NCBI GenBank assembly: GCA_019637915.1
Contig: JAHBUV010000001.1
Coordinates: 2,698,565-2,762,564, forward strand
Source of the DNA: Pseudobdellovibrionaceae bacterium
Lineage (GTDB): Bacteria; Bdellovibrionota; Bdellovibrionia; Bdellovibrionales; Bdellovibrionaceae
Direction: 5' to 3'
DNA: 64,000 bases
Program-made: the position numbers and the translations under genes
In this document: one piece after another, positions 59,221 to 64,000 of the stretch
How positions within the stretch are numbered: the stretch's first letter is position 1
Layout of the letters: the number at the start of each line of letters is the position of its first letter
Notes under the pieces: generated by a model
Seen by the model: the letters and a program-made list of their open reading frames with translations, nothing else
Told to the model about the DNA's origin: nothing
The model's database searches: none

Positions 59221-60198
59221 ATGCGAGCGCGAGGTTGCAAACGCCGGTTTCTGATGGCCGCCTTGATGGTGGCCGCTCCCTTTTTCGCGGCTCAAGCCGC
59301 GGCCCCGGTTTGCGCGTCGGTCTTCGGGCCCTCCGGGGGCATGATCCAGGCCTTCGAAAATTCCGCTTCGTGGCTGGGGCCCAAGGCCGCCCAGCGCTTG
59401 TCGCGTCGTTTGCAGAAGCATCTCGACCAGGGATCTCTGTCGACGGCACAGATCACGGGCCTGGAACGCCTGATGCGCCGTTTGTCCCTGGAAAAAGCCC
59501 TGGACTGGCGCAAGGCCCTGCGCTCTGACCTGCACGGCATGCGCGAGGAGCTGGCCCGCGGCCAGATGTCCTCCGAGCAGTTGGCGGCGGAGATCACCCG
59601 TCTGGCCCGGGAAGAAAACCTCTTGCGCGATTCCACGCGCGTGGAAAGGGCCCTGCTGGCCTTGACCACGTCCTCGAACCTCCGCAGCTTGAGCACCTGG
59701 GGCGCCGTGCATCTGTCCCTGAACGTGGCGAGCTTGAATTTCCTTGGTCAGGCCATGCTGGAACCCTTGTACTTCGCCTCCCTGAATCTGCGCCTGCTTC
59801 CCGAGCAGATCAACCGCCTGGCGGATGAATCCGCGCGGGTGGGTTTCCCGGAAGCCTTCCGTCGCATGGAAAATGAAGTGAAGGGCCGTCTGGACGCGCA
59901 GATCGGTTATCAGTTCTTCCAGCGCGGCGTGAACCTGATCATCGCGGCCTTCATGATCGAGTGGATCATCAATGATCTCCCCGGGGAGCTGAACCAGGCC
60001 AAGGTGGAAAGCCTCCTGCGGGAGACCGACCGGCAGGCGGAATCGATGAAGGACCTGCTGATCGCCATGAACACGGAAATGATCCAACGCTACCGGGAAC
60101 GCCTGACCACGGTGAAGGAAACGCCTTTGCGTGAAGCCATCATGGCGGAAATCCAGCGTCTGAACGAACAAATTGAAAGTTTTCAAAAAGGAGAATGA
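59221..60198 (+). CDS. Secreted helical protein with membrane segments, unknown function
   Basis: About 325 residues from ATG 59221. A basic start and a hydrophobic segment (FLMAALMVAAPFFAAQAAA) act as signal peptide or anchor. The body is helical and Arg/Leu/Gln-rich, with a hydrophobic stretch at about FQRGVNLIIAAFMIEWIIN and a coiled-coil-like C terminus (REAIMAEIQRLNEQIESF). The start is uncertain; ATGs at 59179 and 59254 are alternatives and none has a clear ribosome site. It lies two bases before the next gene. Confidence 0.58.
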   Translation: MRARGCKRRFLMAALMVAAPFFAAQAAAPVCASVFGPSGGMIQAFENSASWLGPKAAQRLSRRLQKHLDQGSLSTAQITGLERLMRRLSLEKALDWRKALRSDLHGMREELARGQMSSEQLAAEITRLAREENLLRDSTRVERALLALTTSSNLRSLSTWGAVHLSLNVASLNFLGQAMLEPLYFASLNLRLLPEQINRLADESARVGFPEAFRRMENEVKGRLDAQIGYQFFQRGVNLIIAAFMIEWIINDLPGELNQAKVESLLRETDRQAESMKDLLIAMNTEMIQRYRERLTTVKETPLREAIMAEIQRLNEQIESFQKGE

Positions 60199-60200
60199 CG

Positions 60201-60794
60201 ATGTCCTTCCTGAAAAAACACGCGATCGCGCTGTCCGTTTGCCTGGCCCTCTCGGTGCAGGCCGCGCTGCCGGTCCAGGCGCAAACGATGCCGGCCTCGG
60301 CGAACTTGTCCGAGCTGCTGAACCAGGTGCAGCGGGGTGATGTCCGCGACGAGGAGGCCCATGCGGCCTTGAAGGCGCTGTCCTCCGCGGAACGCGCGGA
60401 GCTCGTCGCCCTGGTCACGAGCCGCCTGCGCGACGAGGAAAAACGCCTGGCGGAACTGGAGGAGAAAATCCAGGGCGATGAGCGCATCCAGGCCGTCATG
60501 ATCGGCGGCAGCGCCGCGGGCTTCATCCTGTTCATGAAATCGGGCCTGGTCTTGCTGGATGAATTGAACGAGATCGCCCGGAACAACGGCGCTTTGCTGA
60601 AGAACCGCACGGGCAAAGGCGCCCTGGTGTCGGGCCTGGCCTTCGCCGGCGTGCTGGCGCTGGGCCTGAACCATTCGGGCGAGATGAAAATCTCGAAAGC
60701 CGAAGCGGCCCAGCTCCGTCAGGGCGTCAAACGCCTGCTGGTGTATTCGGAAGCGCTGCTGAACAACCTGCAACAGCAGGGGCGTCTTCAGTAA
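60201..60794 (+). CDS. Secreted or membrane helical protein, unknown function
   Basis: 197 residues. AAGGAG lies seven bases before ATG 60201, better spacing than for ATG 60195. A signal peptide (ALSVCLALSVQAALPVQAQ) is followed by charged helices (SSAERAELVALVTSRLRDEEKRLAELEEKI) and two hydrophobic segments (AVMIGGSAAGFILFM and GALVSGLAFAGVLALGL). It is probably cotranscribed with 59221-60198, which has a similar design of signal, charged helices and late hydrophobic parts. Its last seven bases overlap the convergent gene. Confidence 0.62.
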   Translation: MSFLKKHAIALSVCLALSVQAALPVQAQTMPASANLSELLNQVQRGDVRDEEAHAALKALSSAERAELVALVTSRLRDEEKRLAELEEKIQGDERIQAVMIGGSAAGFILFMKSGLVLLDELNEIARNNGALLKNRTGKGALVSGLAFAGVLALGLNHSGEMKISKAEAAQLRQGVKRLLVYSEALLNNLQQQGRLQ

Positions 60795-61558
60795 TAGATC
60801 CGCAGTCCCGACTTCACGCCCGTGCGTGAGGTCGCGGACTCCGCTCCCGTCGTGTCGTTTTTATTCTTCTGCACGTCCTGGTACCAGGCGCCGAACACCC
60901 GCACGGCTTGGAAATCGATGAAGAGGCCCACCTCGCTCAGGTTGCCGTCCACCGTGACGCCGAGATCGGCGTTTTTATCCGGGCTGTAGTGGCGGTAAAA
61001 ACCGTCCAGGCCGAAGTACTTCGAGAAATACAGCTGCAAGCTGCCCTGCACGAAGACGTTGCGCAAAGTGGCCGCCGTGCCGTTGACGACGAGGCCGCGG
61101 CTGCGCTGGCCTCCGTGCAACGTCAGGGATGAGTTCTGCAGGGAGTTCCCGAACAGGCGCAGGTTCAGCATGCCTGTGAAGTCGTGGTAGTTCTCCTCGG
61201 CGTTGTTTTCATACTCCGCCGTGAGGCCCACGAACTGGGCGTAGGCCCGCACCTCGGCCCCCGCATGGTTGAAGGACTTCTCGAAGGCCGGCGTGTCCAC
61301 CTTCGTCGTGGTGGACAGATAAGATAGGCCCAGCATGAACTCAAAAGGGGACGGGGAGTTCATGGACAACCACAGGTCCATCATGCGGCTGCGATCCCTT
61401 TGTTCCAGCCACTCCTGCAGGGTCCATCGCGATGACTCGCGCTGGGTGGCCCTTTGGCTGAATCCGCCGCGGCTCTGGGCCTCGGCCTTCCAGCCCCACA
61501 GGAAGTTCATGAAAAACACCGTCACCAGGGCCCAAAGAACCGTCTTGATCTGAGACAC
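60788..61558 (-). CDS. Outer-membrane beta-barrel-like protein
   Basis: 256 residues. GTG start at 61558 with AAGGAGG six bases upstream; no earlier start has a site. A signal segment (TVLWALVTVFFMNFLWGWKAEA) leads to a Ser/Arg-rich helical part, then strands with alternating residues (FMLGLSYLSTTTKV, AEVRAYAQFVGLTAEYENN, LNLRLFGNSLQ, LQLYFSKYFGLDGFYRHY) and a final SGLRIYY. A barrel of ten or so strands is likely. It is divergent from lgt across 100 bases. Confidence 0.7.
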   Translation of the reverse strand: MSQIKTVLWALVTVFFMNFLWGWKAEAQSRGGFSQRATQRESSRWTLQEWLEQRDRSRMMDLWLSMNSPSPFEFMLGLSYLSTTTKVDTPAFEKSFNHAGAEVRAYAQFVGLTAEYENNAEENYHDFTGMLNLRLFGNSLQNSSLTLHGGQRSRGLVVNGTAATLRNVFVQGSLQLYFSKYFGLDGFYRHYSPDKNADLGVTVDGNLSEVGLFIDFQAVRVFGAWYQDVQKNKNDTTGAESATSRTGVKSGLRIYY

Positions 61559-61658
61559 GGGGCACCTCCTTGGCTTTCCCCATTTTCTCACTTCCACGCC
61601 CCTGGTCGAAGGTGTTTTTCCTTTGATCTCAAAAAGGCGGGTTGTTTTAATCCCACAC

Positions 61659-62717
61659 ATGGTTCATGACTTGAGTCCTTTTATCCTGCGTTTTTCCGAC
61701 GACTTCGGCCTGCGATGGTATGGTTTTTCCTACGTGCTGGGCTTCATCGCGGCCTACTTCATGATGGTGTGGCTGGTGCAGCGCCAGCGCGCCGGCCTCA
61801 GCAAAGACCAGATCGGCGATTTCATCACCTACATCGCTTTCGGCACCCTGATCGGCGGCCGTCTCGGTTATGTGCTGTTCTACAGCCCGGATCTGCTGTG
61901 GAAGTTCAAGGCCGACTTTCCCTTCTGGGGCGTGCTGGCCGTCAATGAAGGCGGCATGGCCTCCCACGGCGGCATGATCGGGATCGTCGTCGCCTGCTTG
62001 CTCTTCGCTCGCCGCAGTGGCGTCTCGAGTTTGTACCTCTTCGACCTCTGCGCCTTGTCCGGTCCCATCGGGATTTTCTTCGGTCGCCTGGCGAACTTCA
62101 TCAATGGTGAATTGGTCGGCCGCCCGGCGCCGCCGGATTTCCCCTTGGCGGTGAAATTTCCCCAAGACATCGTGATGTGGCCCACTCAGGAATTCGACCG
62201 CCTGCGCGGCCTGGCCCCGGTGACGGATCAGCTGGGCGTCACTTCCAATCAGTGGATGGAGTGGCTCGACAAGTACCGTTTCGACGCCGGCATCCGCGAT
62301 CAGGTCTATGGCACCTTGAACCGCATCATTCACGAGATTCAGAACGGCAACACGGCGGTCAAAGAGGCCATCGCGCCCTTGCTGACCCCTCGCCATCCGT
62401 CGCAACTTTATGCGGCTTTCGGGGAGGGCCTGTTCCTGTTCGTCGTGCTGTTCTTCCTGTGGCGCTCGCCGCGCAAGCCGGGGTTCATCTCTTCGGCCTT
62501 CGTCATTCTCTACGCCATGGTTCGCATCGCCGACGAGTTCTTCCGGACTCCCGATGCGCACATCGGCTTTCAGCTCTTCGGCCTCACGCGCGGGCAGTGG
62601 CTGAGCGTCGCCATGATGGGAGTGGGGATCGTCCTCATGATCTGGTGGGGGCGGTCGGCGACCATGACCATTCCCGGGTGGGGGCGCGCTCGCTCTGTGC
62701 GCATCAACCGGCGTTGA
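61659..62717 (+). CDS. lgt: Prolipoprotein diacylglyceryl transferase
   Basis: 352 residues, seven membrane helices. ASHGGMIG (101-108) with catalytic His103, the signature GRLANFINGELVGRP (142 onward) with Arg143, and PRHPSQLYAAFGEG fit Lgt. It adds diacylglycerol to lipobox cysteines in the inner membrane. It is about 60 residues longer than the E. coli enzyme; most of the extra lies between GRP and PRHPSQ. ATG 61659 has only a distant AAGGCGG, so the start is slightly uncertain. Its stop lies two bases before a 76-bp perfect palindrome. Confidence 0.93.
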   Translation: MVHDLSPFILRFSDDFGLRWYGFSYVLGFIAAYFMMVWLVQRQRAGLSKDQIGDFITYIAFGTLIGGRLGYVLFYSPDLLWKFKADFPFWGVLAVNEGGMASHGGMIGIVVACLLFARRSGVSSLYLFDLCALSGPIGIFFGRLANFINGELVGRPAPPDFPLAVKFPQDIVMWPTQEFDRLRGLAPVTDQLGVTSNQWMEWLDKYRFDAGIRDQVYGTLNRIIHEIQNGNTAVKEAIAPLLTPRHPSQLYAAFGEGLFLFVVLFFLWRSPRKPGFISSAFVILYAMVRIADEFFRTPDAHIGFQLFGLTRGQWLSVAMMGVGIVLMIWWGRSATMTIPGWGRARSVRINRR

Positions 62718-62719
62718 CG

Positions 62720-62795
62720 AAAGGTACCGCCTACTTTCTGGTATCACGGCGCGCCATATGGCGCGCCGTGATACCAGAAAGTAGGCGGTACCTTT
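62720..62795. terminator. Perfect 76-bp palindrome without loop, shared-arm family copy B
   Basis: Each half is 38 bases (62720-62757 and 62758-62795) and the halves are exact reverse complements meeting at CCAT/ATGG. The outer arm shares 23 bases with copy A at 48379-48465; the inner part (CACGGCGCGCC) is different. It fills the space between the converging lgt and hisS genes. Confidence 0.85.
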
Positions 62796-62801
62796 TGCCT
62801 T

Positions 62802-64000
62802 TTAGCGGAAGTTGAAGTTTTTGAGTTCGGGGCGGGGGATGGTTTTTTGTTCGCCGGTGCTGAGGTTTTTCAGGGCGAACTGGGCGGTTTCGACTTCGGT
62901 GGTGCCGAGGATGAGGGCCCATTGGGCGCCGGCGTTGTTGGCTTTTTTCATTTTTTTGCCGACGTTGCCGGAAGAGAAGATCTCGACCCGTTCGCCTTTT
63001 TGGCGGAGCTCGTGGGCCACCTTCAGGCTTTCTTTTTCGCCGGCTTCGTCGGCCGGGATCAGGGCGATCAAGGGTGAGTCCTTCGGGAGCTTGGTTTTGT
63101 CCAGGAGGTCGGCCAGGCGGTCGATGCCCGCGGCCCAGCCGACGCCGGGCGTGCGGGGGCCGCCCATCATTTCGATCAGGCCGTCGTAGCGGCCGCCGGC
63201 CAGCACCGTGCCCTGGGCACCCAAACGGTCGGTCGTGAATTCGAAAACAGTGTGGTTGTAGTAATCGAGGCCGCGCACTAGACGCTGGTTCAGTGTGTAG
63301 GAAATCCCGAGGTCCTTGAGGCCTTGCAGCACCCGCGCGAAGAATTTTTTCGACTCTTCGTTCAGGCACTCCTCGAAAGACGGGGCGCCGGCGATCAGGC
63401 GGCGGTCGCCTTCGTCCTTCGAGTCGAGGATGCGCAGCGGGTTTTTTTCCAGGCGCGTCCGGCTGTCTTGGCTCAGGCTCGCCTTGTGGGGCGTGAAATA
63501 AGCCACCAGCTGGTCGCGGTAAGCCTGACGCGAAGCCGGGTCGCCCAGGGTGTTGATTTCCAATTGCACCTCGCCGCCCAAACCCAGGGCCTGCAAGAGG
63601 TCGTGGGCCAGGGCCAGGCATTCGACGTCGGCCAAAGGGGTTTCCAAGCCCAGGCACTCGACACCGAGCTGCTGGAATTGGCGGTAGCGCCCCTTCTGCG
63701 GACGCTCGTAACGGAACATCGGACCGGAGTAGTACAAACGCAAAGGCAGGTTCTGGGCCAAACCCTCGCTCACGAAAGCGCGGGCGACGCCGGCGGTCCC
63801 TTCCGGGCGCAGGGTCAATTTGTCGCCGCCGCGGTCCTCGAAGTTGTAGGTCTCTTTGCTGACCACGTCGGAGGTCTCGCCCATGCGGTGGAACACCTCG
63901 GAAAACTCGAAGATCGGGGTCTCGATCTCGCCGTAGCCGTAACGACGGGCGATCTGAAAGGCCGTTTCGTCGACGAAACGAAAACTCTTCTTGTCTTCAG
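62802..64000 (-). CDS. hisS: Histidyl-tRNA synthetase (5' end beyond window)
   Basis: 398 residues are visible; the N terminus (perhaps 15-25 residues) lies past the right edge. Class II motif 1 region ([12 protein letters not shown]), motif 2 ([18 protein letters not shown]), the HisA motifs [15 protein letters not shown] and LAGGRYDGL, motif 3 ([11 protein letters not shown]) and the C-terminal anticodon-binding domain are present. It charges tRNA-His. The visible start of the frame at the edge reads [11 protein letters not shown]. Its stop is six bases from the 76-bp palindrome. Confidence 0.95.
   Translation of the reverse strand, partial: EDKKSFRFVDETAFQIARRYGYGEIETPIFEFSEVFHRMGETSDVVSKETYNFEDRGGDKLTLRPEGTAGVARAFVSEGLAQNLPLRLYYSGPMFRYERPQKGRYRQFQQLGVECLGLETPLADVECLALAHDLLQALGLGGEVQLEINTLGDPASRQAYRDQLVAYFTPHKASLSQDSRTRLEKNPLRILDSKDEGDRRLIAGAPSFEECLNEESKKFFARVLQGLKDLGISYTLNQRLVRGLDYYNHTVFEFTTDRLGAQGTVLAGGRYDGLIEMMGGPRTPGVGWAAGIDRLADLLDKTKLPKDSPLIALIPADEAGEKESLKVAHELRQKGERVEIFSSGNVGKKMKKANNAGAQWALILGTTEVETAQFALKNLSTGEQKTIPRPELKNFNFR

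Overview
The window is a GC-rich, densely coded stretch of a Gram-negative chromosome. It holds 66 protein-coding genes (one cut by the right edge) and no rRNA, tRNA, CRISPR array or recognisable transposon. Signs of a diderm, flagellated cell are outer-membrane beta-barrels, lipoproteins, Lgt, FliL, SecG and L,D-transpeptidase. The blend of core genes with many secreted Cys-rich proteins of no known family, an AgmX/PglI-type tail protein, a DUF4142 protein and secreted murein enzymes suggests Bdellovibrionota (Bdellovibrio-like) or a related former deltaproteobacterial lineage. That placement is an inference from gene content, not from a marker alignment.

Layout. 0.1-6.8 kb: phosphate and polyphosphate signalling (sixA, ppx divergent from phoU-phoB-phoR) and an NSUN4-like RNA m5C methyltransferase. 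7.2-8.4 kb: a short NFACT/RqcH-like protein. 8.6-16.1 kb: a tightly coupled seven-gene operon with a Gld-type ABC exporter (ATPase, permease, GldG-like auxiliary, DUF4340), a GHMP sugar kinase, a DUF429-like protein and a HAD phosphatase. 16.1-20.1 kb (minus): a large secreted protein, a FecR/AgmX-tail protein and SecG. 20.3-22.6 kb: tmk-holB-tatD. 23.1-26.7 kb: gap-pgk-tpiA, interrupted by a small secreted gene on the other strand. 26.7-29.9 kb (minus): three coupled secreted proteins, the first an SH3b plus MepA/M15-like murein peptidase. 30.1-36.5 kb: threonine dehydratase, a shortened HyuA/HyuB-like pair, hisC and a secreted alpha/beta hydrolase. 36.7-42.2 kb: cmk, rpsA, then sppA-HIT-rhomboid. 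42.2-50.2 kb: L,D-transpeptidase, fliL behind a sigma28-type promoter, an M16 peptidase pair and a LysR regulator. 50.4-53.2 kb (minus): nrdR-nusB-two unknowns-ppsR. 53.3-61.6 kb: rsmB within a run of envelope proteins of unknown function. 61.7-64.0 kb: lgt and hisS.

Operons are compact: many genes are joined by ATGA, GTGA or TTGA stop/start overlaps, often with non-ATG starts supported by a Shine-Dalgarno site. No stretch of more than about 320 bases lacks a gene. The longest gap (39368-39679) holds the rpsA terminator.

The most unusual signal is in the non-coding DNA. Of the 14 places where two genes converge, four are filled by very large inverted repeats. Two of them (48379-48465 and 62720-62795) share an identical 23-base outer arm but have unrelated inner stems, and each is perfectly self-complementary over 38-39 bp. 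One has no loop at all. A third (50241-50359) is a 119-base imperfect palindrome with 31-base arms, and a fourth (22631-22687) contains the stop codons of both flanking genes. They look like a dispersed family of bidirectional terminators kept palindromic by some copying mechanism.
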